Shown piece by piece: positions 1 to 8,317 of a stretch of DNA of 40,281 nt (within the stretch, counting starts at the first letter, position 1; every line of letters starts with the position of its first letter). The stretch lies in contig DLPX01000019.1 of assembly GCA_002477475.1 (NCBI GenBank), positions 1-40,281 on the forward strand, written 5' to 3'. The notes under the pieces are model-generated. The model was not told where the DNA came from, made no database searches, and saw nothing but the letters and a program-made list of their open reading frames with translations. The DNA is from Proteobacteria bacterium UBA7447. Lineage in GTDB: Bacteria > Pseudomonadota > Gammaproteobacteria > Arenicellales > UBA868. The position numbers were made by a program, and so were the translations under genes.

Positions 1-407
1 GCGGTCTCATCCAGACGAAAACGCCAGTTCGTTGCCCCCTCCTCCAGTTTGGAAACCAGATTTACAGTAGGCGAATCAAGTTCCAATCTATCGATGACCA
101 GGATACCGGACAGCAAGGGCCAGATGGCGAACTCCGCTTCGCCGCTTTGAAGCTTCAGCAAAGGCAGGTCCGACACACCTTCAGGGCTTGAGATCTCAAG
201 ACCCGATACCGATAGTTTGGTCGTCGGCCAAAGCTGAAAACCAAGTCGATCGCTGATTTGGACTTCACGCTGGATGGCGGTACCCACCCAACTCGCTACT
301 CGATCGCGATGATCGTTCCAATTGAAGTACTGCAAGAACAGTACCGGAAGGGCCAGTAGCGCCACCAATAGCCCAACTGCCGATAAAATAAGGCGCTTTC
401 GAGTCAT
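1..407 (-). CDS. AsmA family protein, N-terminal part (cut by window edge)
   Basis: An open frame of about 135 codons begins at an ATG whose complement is at 405-407 and runs off the left edge without a stop. It opens with a short basic stretch (MTRKR) and one hydrophobic segment (about residues 6-25), so it is probably anchored in the inner membrane by its N-terminus. Segments such as LGFQLWPTTKLSVSGLEIS and a following ID-RLELDSPTVNL pattern are typical of the AsmA N-terminal domain. These proteins are large periplasm-facing bridge-like proteins linked to outer-membrane biogenesis and lipid transport. It diverges from ttcA across 136 bp. The family call rests on the N-terminus only; substrate and full length cannot be seen. 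Confidence 0.75.
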   Translation of the reverse strand, partial: MTRKRLILSAVGLLVALLALPVLFLQYFNWNDHRDRVASWVGTAIQREVQISDRLGFQLWPTTKLSVSGLEISSPEGVSDLPLLKLQSGEAEFAIWPLLSGILVIDRLELDSPTVNLVSKLEEGATNWRFRLDET

Positions 408-543
408 GATGGACGTAGCATAAGGCAATGCGCGCCGGATTCGCCAGAAAATCAGACCCAGTCCGCCGCAAAACCTCCCCTCAACCAATGCGGCAGCAGG
501 ATTTTTTGCATCAAGATAACCGCTCGACGATCATTAGAATGCC

Positions 544-1416
544 ATGACCTCATCTGTGGACGAAAAGAAACTCAGTAAAAGGCTTCGCCGTGAGGTCGGG
601 CGTGCCATTCAGGATTTCCAGATGATCAGCGAGGGAGACAGCATCATGGTTTGCGTCTCCGGTGGTAAGGATTCTTTTGTGATGCTGGACGTGTTGGAGC
701 AATTGCGCCATCGCGCCCCCGTCTCCTTTTCACTCCGTGCAGTGCACCTCGATCAGAACCAGCCCGGGTTTCCGGTCGAGACCTTGAGGTCATACCTTGT
801 CGACCGCGACGTGCCTTTCGACATTATTGATGAGGATACCTACAGCATCGTCAAGCGGGTCATTCCCGAAGGGAAGACCATGTGCGGGCTGTGTTCACGA
901 CTGAGGCGGGGTGTCCTGTATCGCTATGCTCGAGAAAACGGCATGAGCCGGATTGCGCTTGGTCATCATAGCGATGACATGATCGAGACCCTTTTTCTGA
1001 ACATGTTCCATGGTGGTCAATTGAAATCGATGCCCCCAAAATTGCGCAGCGACGATGGGCGCAATATCGTCATTCGACCAATGGCCTATTGCCGCGAAGC
1101 AGATCTCGCACGCTACGCACGGATTCGGGAATACCCGGTGATCCCCTGCAACCTCTGCGGTTCACAGGACCACCTGCAGCGCCAGGCGATCAAGGCAATG
1201 CTGGGTGATTGGGAAAAAGCGCATCCGGGACGTATTGCCAGCATCTTCCGAAGCCTCACACACGTAGCACCAAGTCAGCTTGCAGACCGGTCTCTTTTTG
1301 ACTTTGCCGCGCTGGAAGCACAGTCAGCAGAACACCGCTGGCTTCCCGAGGGCACAACCACGAACCAACAAAACAGCCTGGTCGACACCGCCCCTTGCGC
1401 TAAAACCGGATCGTAG
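544..1416 (+). CDS. ttcA: tRNA 2-thiocytidine(32) synthetase TtcA
   Basis: This 290-aa cytoplasmic enzyme thiolates cytidine 32 of certain tRNAs, using ATP and an Fe-S cluster. The PP-loop ATP-pyrophosphatase motif SGGKDS lies at residues 39-44. Two CxxC pairs, Cys114/Cys117 (CGLC) and Cys202/Cys205 (CNLC), match the cluster and catalytic cysteines of TtcA. GHHSDDMIETLFLNMFHGG is the family's conserved core. Length is close to the usual (about 300 aa), with a low-conservation tail after residue 250. The ATG at 544 has no clear Shine-Dalgarno, but the N-terminal alignment pattern fits. It is followed 12 bp later by apeB, so the two are probably co-transcribed. Confidence 0.95.
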   Translation: MTSSVDEKKLSKRLRREVGRAIQDFQMISEGDSIMVCVSGGKDSFVMLDVLEQLRHRAPVSFSLRAVHLDQNQPGFPVETLRSYLVDRDVPFDIIDEDTYSIVKRVIPEGKTMCGLCSRLRRGVLYRYARENGMSRIALGHHSDDMIETLFLNMFHGGQLKSMPPKLRSDDGRNIVIRPMAYCREADLARYARIREYPVIPCNLCGSQDHLQRQAIKAMLGDWEKAHPGRIASIFRSLTHVAPSQLADRSLFDFAALEAQSAEHRWLPEGTTTNQQNSLVDTAPCAKTGS

Positions 1417-1428
1417 AGGAGAAAGAAA

Positions 1429-2724
1429 TTGAAACCGGAATCATTTAATCCCGGGCTGATGGCGTTTCTGGACGAATCACCCAGCCCTTTCCACGCCGTC
1501 ACCGCCATGCAGCGCACTCTGCAAGAACACGGGTTTAACAATCTTGATCCTGAAGCGCTATGGTCAATCGGTGATCGCGACAAAGCACTGGTCCTTCGAA
1601 ATGGCTCATCGCTCATCGCATTCAGGATGGGAAGTGCGCCCCTGAGTGAATCCGGTGTGCGCATGATCGGCGCTCATACCGACAGCCCCTGTCTTCGCAT
1701 CAAACCGGCGCCTGATGTAAGGCGGTCCGGTTTTCATCAGCTCGGTGTTGAGATCTACGGAGGTGTGCTGCTGGCACCCTGGTTTGACCGGGATCTCTCG
1801 ATCGCAGGACGCGTCACCTGCTCTGACACCAGCGGCCAGCGTCTCTCGTTGCTGATTGACTTCAAGAAGCCCATTGTCACTATCCCCAGCCTCGCGATCC
1901 ACCTTAACCGCGACATCCACAAAAACCGCACGATCAATCCTCAGCAGGAACTGGTTCCGATACTGTGTGACCTGCCGGATCAAAGCGAAGCCGGGTTTCG
2001 CGAATTACTCCTTCAACAGATTCATCAGGAGCATCCTGGGGAAAACGTACAGGCGGTCACAGACTATGAACTGAGTTGCTATGACACCCAAGGTGCGCAG
2101 CAGGTGGGATTACGGGGTGACTTTCTCGCCAGCGCCCGGCTGGATAATCTGCTGAGCTGCTACACCGGGCTTCGCAGCCTGCTGGATGCCCAGGGAGAGC
2201 AGGCCGTTTTACTGGTATGCAATGACCATGAGGAAGTCGGTAGTGCATCTGCAGCCGGTGCACAAGGACCCTTTCTGCACACCGTGCTGGAGCGGCTTTG
2301 CGGCGACGGCGAAACCATGGCGCGGGTCTTGGCCCGCTCACTTTTGATCTCGGCGGATAATGCGCACGCGCTGCACCCCAACTACGAAACCAAACACGAC
2401 CCGCAGCATCAGCCGCGCCTTAACGGCGGACCTGTCATCAAATTCAACGCCAATCAGCGTTACGCCACCAACAGTGAGACCGCTTCGATTTTCAGAGGGG
2501 TTTGTACCCGTGCCGATGTTCCTGTGCAGTCTATGGCGATGCGCAGCGATATGGCCTGCGGTAGCACCATCGGGCCGATTACCTCAACCGTACTCGGCGT
2601 GGATACGGTCGACGTAGGCGCGCCGCAACTCGGCATGCATTCGATTCGTGAAACCACCGGTTGGCATGATCCGGTCCTTCTGTATCGAGCGCTCAAGGAA
2701 TTTTTTGAGTCCCAAACGCTGTAA
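1429..2724 (+). CDS. apeB: M18 family aminopeptidase ApeB
   Basis: A 431-aa dinuclear-zinc aminopeptidase of peptidase family M18 (aspartyl aminopeptidase/ApeB type), expected to be a cytosolic oligomer that removes N-terminal residues. Metal-ligand motifs are visible in order: GAHTDSP (His), the LDN of SARLDN (Asp), DHEEVGS (catalytic and ligand Glu), SADNAHA (Asp) and MHSIRE near the C-terminus (His). The start is a TTG at 1429, chosen because AGAGGAG lies 7 nt upstream and the product then begins just before the conserved FNPGLMAFLDESPSPFHAV. It is the second gene after ttcA and is closed by the terminator at 2754-2785. Confidence 0.94.
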   Translation: MKPESFNPGLMAFLDESPSPFHAVTAMQRTLQEHGFNNLDPEALWSIGDRDKALVLRNGSSLIAFRMGSAPLSESGVRMIGAHTDSPCLRIKPAPDVRRSGFHQLGVEIYGGVLLAPWFDRDLSIAGRVTCSDTSGQRLSLLIDFKKPIVTIPSLAIHLNRDIHKNRTINPQQELVPILCDLPDQSEAGFRELLLQQIHQEHPGENVQAVTDYELSCYDTQGAQQVGLRGDFLASARLDNLLSCYTGLRSLLDAQGEQAVLLVCNDHEEVGSASAAGAQGPFLHTVLERLCGDGETMARVLARSLLISADNAHALHPNYETKHDPQHQPRLNGGPVIKFNANQRYATNSETASIFRGVCTRADVPVQSMAMRSDMACGSTIGPITSTVLGVDTVDVGAPQLGMHSIRETTGWHDPVLLYRALKEFFESQTL

Positions 2725-2753
2725 TCCGTCGATGCCATCTCAGAGACACGCCT

Positions 2754-2785
2754 AAAAAAAGCCGGGCCTAAAGCCCGGCTTTTTT
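2754..2785. terminator. Bidirectional intrinsic terminator
   Basis: A perfect GC-rich stem (GCCGGGC at 2761-2767, GCCCGGC at 2773-2779) with a 5-nt loop is flanked by seven A's on the left and six T's on the right. It therefore works in both directions. It lies between the ends of apeB (plus) and the cytochrome c gene (minus), which converge here. Confidence 0.93.
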
Positions 2786-2830
2786 ACTCACCCGCTCCGG
2801 CCTGCCCCAGCGGCAGCATCCAGAGTCTCG

Positions 2831-3145
2831 TTATTGCGACTGCTCGACCATGTAATCCACAGCGAGTTTGACATCATCGTCACTCAGGTGAGCGAACCCC
2901 CCTTTGGGAGGCATGTAGCCGGCCTTACCCTGGAATCCCACAATCGCATGCTCGTACAACAAGTCCATACCCTGAGCGATGCGATCTGCCCAGGCATCTT
3001 TATCCCCAATTTTTGGAGAACCTGCCACGCCCGAGTTATGACAGGCCATGCAGCCACTGTTGTACACCGCTGCGCCATCCGCCTGCACCGTTGGTGAACC
3101 AACACCGATCACCGCGAGACTCGCCAAAGCAACAAATTTTTTCAT
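2831..3145 (-). CDS. Cytochrome c5 family protein
   Basis: A 104-aa periplasmic class I cytochrome c, probably an electron carrier. It has a Sec signal peptide (MKKFVALASLAVIGVG..., cleavage probably after the QA near residue 22). The CMACH haem-binding motif is at 32-36 and the probable axial Met is in GYMPPKGG at 78. These features match the short cytochrome c5 (CycB-like) family. Two in-frame ATGs exist, at 3151 and 3145. An AAGGAG sits 7 nt before the second but only 1 nt before the first, so 3145 is preferred. It lies downstream of prfC on the same strand but 168 bp away, and probably has its own promoter. The partner oxidase or reductase is not in this window. Confidence 0.9.
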   Translation of the reverse strand: MKKFVALASLAVIGVGSPTVQADGAAVYNSGCMACHNSGVAGSPKIGDKDAWADRIAQGMDLLYEHAIVGFQGKAGYMPPKGGFAHLSDDDVKLAVDYMVEQSQ

Positions 3146-3313
3146 CTTCATGCTCCTTCGTTAAGCATTAAGCTTCTGATTAAGCTTTCAGAATATCCTG
3201 ACTTTGTCATTGTTAACGCCAGGACGAAACTGGATAAACCGTTAAAAATCCGTGTCGAGATTCTAAGATTTGTCCCGCCCACGGTAAACCTTGCAAAATC
3301 ATCAGGATTTACC

Positions 3314-4891
3314 TTACAGCTCTCGGGTGGCATGAAACATGACCTCAGGCCATCGCTCCTGCGCAAGGCGAAGATTGGCAAGATTCGGCGCCAGGTAGGT
3401 GAGCGCCCCCGAAGCATCGAGCGCGAGGTTCTGGGTCGCTTTTTTCTTCATCTCTTCGAATTTCGCGCTGTCCTCACTGTCGAGCCAGCGCACAGTCGCC
3501 ACGGGAACCGCTTCGAAACTGCACTCCACGCCGTATTCGTGCTTAAGTCGATGTGCCACCACATCAAACTGCAGAATACCTACCGCGCCGAGCACCAGAT
3601 CGTTGCTGAGCATGGGCCGAAATACCTGGGTGGCGCCTTCTTCACTTAACTGATCCAGCCCCTTGTTGAGCGCTTTGGCCCGTAGCGGATCGGCCAGCCT
3701 CACCCGCCGAAACAGTTCAGGAGCGAAACTGGGGATACCGAGAAACTTCAACTCTTCCCCCACCGTGAAGGCGTCACCGATCTGAATGGTGCCGTGGTTA
3801 TGAAGCCCGATAATGTCTCCTGCCACCGCGCCGCTAGCGGACTCGCGCCGGGCAGCCATAAACGTGATGGCGTTGTGTAACTGCATATCACGCTCCGCAC
3901 GAACATGACGGACCTTGAGGCCTTTGTTAAATGAACCCGAGGTGATCCGCAAAAAAGCAACCCGATCATGATGTGCCGGATCCATATTTGCCTGAATCTT
4001 GAAAACGAATCCGGAAAAAGGGGCTTCGCTCGCATCTACCGTTCGCGTCTTCGATACTCTGGGCAACGGAGCCGGTGCGTAATCAACGAAGGCATCGATC
4101 AGTTCATCTGTTCCTTCATGGTTCAGGGCAGACCCAAAGAAAACGGGCGTCAATTCCCCGGCAAGATAGGCATTGCGATCAAAAACATGAGATGCGCCCT
4201 GCAGCAGTTCGATCTCTTCACGAAGCCTAGGCGCATCGTCTCCCGCTATCACGTCGAGCTTTGGATTGTCCAATCCCTGAATCACCTGGGACGAGCAACC
4301 TCCTGATCCACTGCGATCAAACAGGGAAACACTGTCATCGAGAAGTCGGTAGACACCGCAAAAATGACGGCCGGACCCCAGCGGCCAGGTGACAGGCGCG
4401 CAACTGATTTTGAGGACGGACTCAACCTCATCAAGCAGTTCCACGGGATCGCGTCCTTCGCGATCCATCTTGTTGATAAAGGTCATGATGGGCGTGTCCC
4501 GCAGGCGACAAACATCCATCAGTTTGATCGTGCGCTCTTCAACACCTTTCGCCGCATCAATCACCATCAGCGCGGAGTCCACTGCGGTCAACGTGCGGTA
4601 GGTGTCTTCCGAGAAGTCGGCATGGCCCGGCGTGTCCAGTAAGTTCACAATGAACTCGCGGTACTCGAACTGCATGACCGAAGAGGTGACCGAAATACCC
4701 CTCTCCTTTTCGAGCTTCATCCAGTCAGAGGTGGCATACCGGCCGGTCTTGCGGGCGCGCACGGTCCCGGCCTCCTGAATCGCGCCGCCGTAATGGAGGA
4801 ATTTCTCAGTGAGAGTCGTCTTACCCGCGTCCGGGTGAGAGATGATGGCAAAGGTACGCCGACGCTGCACCTCTTCCAGATGATCTGACAT
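3314..4891 (-). CDS. prfC: Peptide chain release factor 3
   Basis: A 525-aa translational GTPase that recycles release factors 1 and 2 from the ribosome after termination. The P-loop HPDAGKTT is near residues 19-26. It is followed by the switch II DTPGHADFSEDTYRTL, the base-specificity motif NKMDREGRD, and RF3-specific C-terminal blocks such as the QFDVVAHRLKHEYGVE region. Length matches E. coli PrfC (529 aa). No strong Shine-Dalgarno precedes the ATG, but no other start precedes the conserved EVQRRRTFAIISHPD. The gene stands apart from its neighbours (over 160 bp on both sides). Confidence 0.97.
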   Translation of the reverse strand: MSDHLEEVQRRRTFAIISHPDAGKTTLTEKFLHYGGAIQEAGTVRARKTGRYATSDWMKLEKERGISVTSSVMQFEYREFIVNLLDTPGHADFSEDTYRTLTAVDSALMVIDAAKGVEERTIKLMDVCRLRDTPIMTFINKMDREGRDPVELLDEVESVLKISCAPVTWPLGSGRHFCGVYRLLDDSVSLFDRSGSGGCSSQVIQGLDNPKLDVIAGDDAPRLREEIELLQGASHVFDRNAYLAGELTPVFFGSALNHEGTDELIDAFVDYAPAPLPRVSKTRTVDASEAPFSGFVFKIQANMDPAHHDRVAFLRITSGSFNKGLKVRHVRAERDMQLHNAITFMAARRESASGAVAGDIIGLHNHGTIQIGDAFTVGEELKFLGIPSFAPELFRRVRLADPLRAKALNKGLDQLSEEGATQVFRPMLSNDLVLGAVGILQFDVVAHRLKHEYGVECSFEAVPVATVRWLDSEDSAKFEEMKKKATQNLALDASGALTYLAPNLANLRLAQERWPEVMFHATREL

Positions 4892-5007
4892 AAAACCGTC
4901 ACTGCTGGACTGAAAAAGACGGCGGATTATACCGTCCTGCCGGATCCATGCCCTGGCTAACGCCCCTCAATATCGTTTTCTGGATGCCGCTACTGCGCAA
5001 CAGCGAT

Positions 5008-5202
5008 CTAGTACTCCTCGCGTTTTCGCAAATCCTCATCAGCGCTGCTCGGCCGGAAGGACTGCGAAAACGGTAACGGCAGCTGTGGGTTATAGCGGTC
5101 AAAATTGTGCGAGCGGCGTTGCCGGATACGATGAATGCGGCGCCGGGTACTCCATCTGCTGCGGTTCAAGGCACTGCCACTCCGAAATAACGATGGCGCC
5201 AT
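5008..5202 (-). CDS. Small Arg/Ser-rich hypothetical protein (doubtful)
   Basis: A 64-codon frame in the 345-bp gap between prfC and tupA. The predicted product is strongly basic in its first half (RSRWSTRRRIHRIRQRR) and ends in a charged DEDLRKREEY tail. It lies 34 bp downstream of tupA on the same strand. No Shine-Dalgarno precedes the ATG, and no family is recognised. It could be a real small nucleic-acid-binding protein or a chance frame. No other feature is seen in this gap. Confidence 0.25.
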   Translation of the reverse strand: MAPSLFRSGSALNRSRWSTRRRIHRIRQRRSHNFDRYNPQLPLPFSQSFRPSSADEDLRKREEY

Positions 5203-5236
5203 TCTAACGACCGATGGACCATCACAGTAGTGTGCC

Positions 5237-6103
5237 TCACTGCTCCGACGCCGATACGTCTGCTGAGGGTGAGGCGTTCGGAAAGAACAACTGTTGCCCA
5301 GACCGCCTGAAGTTGGCGATGGCCGTCTGACCAGCTTTGCCGATCATCCAGTCTATGAATATCTGCCCTGCTTTTGCGTTGACATGCGGATGCTTTTCAG
5401 CATCCACCAGAATAATCCCGTATTGGTTGAAAAGCAGCGGATCATCTTCGTACAACACACTGAAATCCTGCTTATTGGCAAAACTGATCCAAGTGGCACG
5501 ATCCGTCAGGCAATAGGCGCTCATTCCCACGGCGACGTTCAGCGTTGCGCCCATACCCGAGCCGGTCTCCCGATACCAGCCCCCACTGGCCTCCGATGGA
5601 TCGATCGCCGCTGAGGGCCATAGCGCCAACTCTTTGTTGTGCGTACCCGAATCATCCCCCCTGGAGGCAAAGAACTTGCCGGAGCGGCTGATCCGCATCA
5701 GCGCCTCACTGACGCTGTCCGCCTCCCCCAGTCCTGCCGGATCGGCTACCGGGCCGACCAGGACAAAATCATTGAACATAAGATCAAAACGCTCAACACC
5801 CCAACCATCCGCGACAAACTCCTCCTCGTCCGACTCGGCGTGAACCAGCAGAACGTCACCATCTCCCCGCATAGCATTACGGATCGCCTGACCTGTTCCA
5901 ACCGCCACCACGTTCACCTTGATGTCATGAGCCTCCTCAAAAAGAGGTAACAGGTAATCGTAGAGTCCAGAATTGGCGGTAGAGGTCGTCGACTGTATGA
6001 CAATGGAATCCTGCGCAGCGGGAACACCCGCCGAGAAACTGCAAAAGAGCACACCCACCAATAACCACAGGATCCGCCGCCTGCTCCCCGAAGACATCAT
6101 CAT
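5237..6103 (-). CDS. tupA: Tungstate-type ABC transporter substrate-binding protein (TupA-like)
   Basis: A 288-aa periplasmic binding protein for an oxyanion, most likely tungstate. A signal peptide covers about residues 1-30 (hydrophobic ILWLLVGVLFCSFSAGVPAAQ). Mature-protein motifs match TupA: the STTSTANSGLYDYLLP anion-binding start, GTGQAIRNAMRGDGDVLLVHA, and FNDFVLVGP. SRGDDSGTHNKELALW is a second ligand-contact block. It follows tupB by 58 bp on the same strand. Translation can begin at any of three consecutive ATGs (6103, 6100, 6097); an AGGA lies about 10 nt before the first. The specificity call is by family resemblance. Molybdate is possible, but ModA and WtpA have different N-terminal motifs. 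Confidence 0.88.
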   Translation of the reverse strand: MMMSSGSRRRILWLLVGVLFCSFSAGVPAAQDSIVIQSTTSTANSGLYDYLLPLFEEAHDIKVNVVAVGTGQAIRNAMRGDGDVLLVHAESDEEEFVADGWGVERFDLMFNDFVLVGPVADPAGLGEADSVSEALMRISRSGKFFASRGDDSGTHNKELALWPSAAIDPSEASGGWYRETGSGMGATLNVAVGMSAYCLTDRATWISFANKQDFSVLYEDDPLLFNQYGIILVDAEKHPHVNAKAGQIFIDWMIGKAGQTAIANFRRSGQQLFFPNASPSADVSASEQ

Positions 6104-6161
6104 AGAAATTGTCCTGGGCCAGAAAATACGATTGGTTCAGCCAAAGTCTGCAATCTTGGGT

Positions 6162-6884
6162 TCAGTAGCTTGCCGCCGTCGGCTTTTTCCCGACCCGTTC
6201 CGAAGGGCGGATAAAAGACAACAGCAGATTCACCGCCAGGGCCAGCAACATGAGAATAATCCCAAGCGCCATCGCAAGTTCGAGATCACCCTTGGAGGTC
6301 TCGAGTGCGATTGCCGTCGTCATAACACGAGTCAGGTGATCAATATTTCCCCCGACAATCATTACGGCTCCGACTTCCGAGATCGCTCTGCCAAAGCCGG
6401 CGAGACCGACTGTTAGAAGACCGTACCGTCCTTCCCATAGCAGGGTCCGCACTCGATGACCCAAGCCGATTGCCAGAGAGGCGAAATATTCGCCGTACTC
6501 TGAATTAAGGTCTTCGATGGTCTGCCGGGCGAGCGCGATCACAATCGGTGTAATGAGCAGGGTTTGCGCAATCACCATGGCGGTCGGCGTATACAGCAAG
6601 CCCAGCACGCCAAAAGGGCCTGCCCTGGAAAGCGCGAGATAGACAAGCAGTCCCACTACGACTGGCGGCATCCCCATGAGCGAATTGCTGATAACGATCA
6701 GACTGAAGCGTCCGGGAAACCGGCCGATCGCAATCGCCGCACCAACCGGAAGGCCAATCAGCAGGGATAAGCCCACCGCGGACAGGCTGACGCGAAGAGA
6801 CAGTCCGACAATCTCAAAAAGGTCGGCGTCCAGCGTCCCTATCAGAGAGAACGCAATGGCAAATGAACTGGATAATTCCTGCAT
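6162..6884 (-). CDS. tupB: Tungstate-type ABC transporter permease (TupB-like)
   Basis: A 240-aa inner-membrane permease of the binding-protein-dependent (BPD) type. About five hydrophobic segments lie near residues 30-53, 60-85, 92-120, 154-179 and 201-225. The cytoplasmic EAA-like coupling loop is GFGRAISEVGAVMIVGGN, characteristic of TupB. It is the first gene of a tupB-tupA pair, starting 100 bp after the end of rimO. No ATPase (TupC) gene is adjacent or elsewhere in the window except the Fe(III)-type fbpC, so the energising subunit must be encoded elsewhere or borrowed. The ATG at 6884 lacks a clear Shine-Dalgarno. Confidence 0.88.
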   Translation of the reverse strand: MQELSSSFAIAFSLIGTLDADLFEIVGLSLRVSLSAVGLSLLIGLPVGAAIAIGRFPGRFSLIVISNSLMGMPPVVVGLLVYLALSRAGPFGVLGLLYTPTAMVIAQTLLITPIVIALARQTIEDLNSEYGEYFASLAIGLGHRVRTLLWEGRYGLLTVGLAGFGRAISEVGAVMIVGGNIDHLTRVMTTAIALETSKGDLELAMALGIILMLLALAVNLLLSFIRPSERVGKKPTAASY

Positions 6885-6984
6885 CTGTCGTTCGTTATTG
6901 GATGCTCGTCAAATACCGTGAAATGTTTCTAAATGGTCTCTACTGACCGAACAGGGTCTGGGCAAACCGATGAATTCACTTGGA

Positions 6985-8298
6985 TTAAGACAATGCTTCA
7001 GCCAGAAGATCATGCTCGTCAAAGTGGGTAATTCTGACATCCAGGCGCTGACCGGGCGATAAGTTCCCAGCTCCGGAAACCTGAATGATGCCGTCGACTT
7101 CGGGGGACTCTGCGTAACTTCGAGCTATGGCGGTGTCTGCTTCCACATCGTCAATCACCACCTCAACCTGCGAACCTACCCGGCTGCCGAGGCGATCTTT
7201 CGAGACTTCCGCCTGCACCTCCATCAATGCCTGAAGACGCTCCTCGGCCAGTTGAGCATCCACTGGATCAGGCAGTTCGTTTGCCCGAGCCCCTGTCACC
7301 GGGGAATAGATAAAGCACCCGACCCGGTCCAGTTGTGCCTCACGCAGGAATTCAAGCAGCTCAGAAAAATCTTGCTCCGTCTCACCAGGGAACCCCACAA
7401 TGAACGTGCTGCGAACGGCGAGTTCAGGGCATCGGGCCCGCCAGGACTGGATACGGGAAAGATTGTCCTCGGTATTTGCCGGGCGCTTCATCAGTTTGAG
7501 AATGCGGGGGCTGGCGTGCTGAAACGGCACATCAAGATAAGGCAGCACGAGACCTTCCGTCATCAGGGAAACGAGTGCATCCACGTGCGGATAGGGGTAC
7601 ACGTAATGCAGGCGCACCCACACGCCCAATTCGCCCAGCGCTCGGGCAAGGCTGTGAATTTCCGGGCGCAGGTTATGACCCGTTATGAGATCAGCCTGCT
7701 TCTTCAGGTCAATGCCATAGGCGCTCGTGTCCTGGGAGACCACCAGCAGTTCATTGACCCCCGCCTCAACCAATTGCCCTGCTTCTTCCAGCACATCCCC
7801 TGGCCGACGACTGGCGAGACGGCCGCGCATTGTCGGGATGATGCAAAAACTGCACTTGTGATTACATCCCTCGGAGATCTTGAGGTAAGCATAATGTCGC
7901 GGCGTCAGCTTGACACCACCCGGAGGCAGCAGGTGATAGAGCGGCTCCTGCACCGGAGGCGCCTTCTGGTGTACAGCAGCAAGCACCTCTGCTGTCGCTT
8001 GAGGACCAGTCACTGCCAGCAGCTCCGGGAACTTCTCCTTGAGCATTTCAGCCCGCGCACCAAGGCATCCGGTCACGATTACCTGACCGTTGGTACTTAA
8101 TGCCTCGTCGATGGTTGCCAGGGATTCTTCCACTGCCGCATCAATAAAGCCGCAGGTATTGACGACCACAACGTCTGCATCCGTATAGGTTTGGGAAAAG
8201 GCATAGCCTTCGGCCCTGAGCTGGGTCAGGATTCGCTCCGAATCCACGGTTGCCTTGGCACAACCCAGGCTTACGAAACCCACGGTTGGACGACTCAC
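6985..8298 (-). CDS. rimO: Ribosomal protein S12 methylthiotransferase RimO
   Basis: A 437-aa radical-SAM enzyme that methylthiolates the conserved aspartate of ribosomal protein S12. The UPF0004 domain carries the three auxiliary-cluster cysteines Cys13, Cys49 and Cys78. The radical-SAM CxxxCxxC is Cys145/149/152 (CNHKCSFC), and a C-terminal TRAM domain follows (about residues 370-437). RimO is favoured over MiaB by the N-terminal GFVSLGCAKATVDSE and by IPTMRGRLASRRPGDV. It starts at GTG with AAGGGTGA about 5 nt upstream. It begins 19 bp after ppsR ends, so co-transcription with ppsR is likely. Confidence 0.96.
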   Translation of the reverse strand: MSRPTVGFVSLGCAKATVDSERILTQLRAEGYAFSQTYTDADVVVVNTCGFIDAAVEESLATIDEALSTNGQVIVTGCLGARAEMLKEKFPELLAVTGPQATAEVLAAVHQKAPPVQEPLYHLLPPGGVKLTPRHYAYLKISEGCNHKCSFCIIPTMRGRLASRRPGDVLEEAGQLVEAGVNELLVVSQDTSAYGIDLKKQADLITGHNLRPEIHSLARALGELGVWVRLHYVYPYPHVDALVSLMTEGLVLPYLDVPFQHASPRILKLMKRPANTEDNLSRIQSWRARCPELAVRSTFIVGFPGETEQDFSELLEFLREAQLDRVGCFIYSPVTGARANELPDPVDAQLAEERLQALMEVQAEVSKDRLGSRVGSQVEVVIDDVEADTAIARSYAESPEVDGIIQVSGAGNLSPGQRLDVRITHFDEHDLLAEALS

Positions 8299-8317
8299 CG
8301 GATCACCCTTAATTCAT

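Noticed and set aside
3282..3313. Inverted repeat just after prfC (GGTAAACC / GGATTTACC)
   Set aside because: The stem is AT-rich with a bulge and a long loop, and no T-tract follows on the minus strand, so it is not called a terminator.
7252..8100. Long open frame on the plus strand opposite rimO
   Set aside because: It lies wholly antisense to a well-supported gene, its product resembles no protein family, and the rimO frame explains the base pattern.
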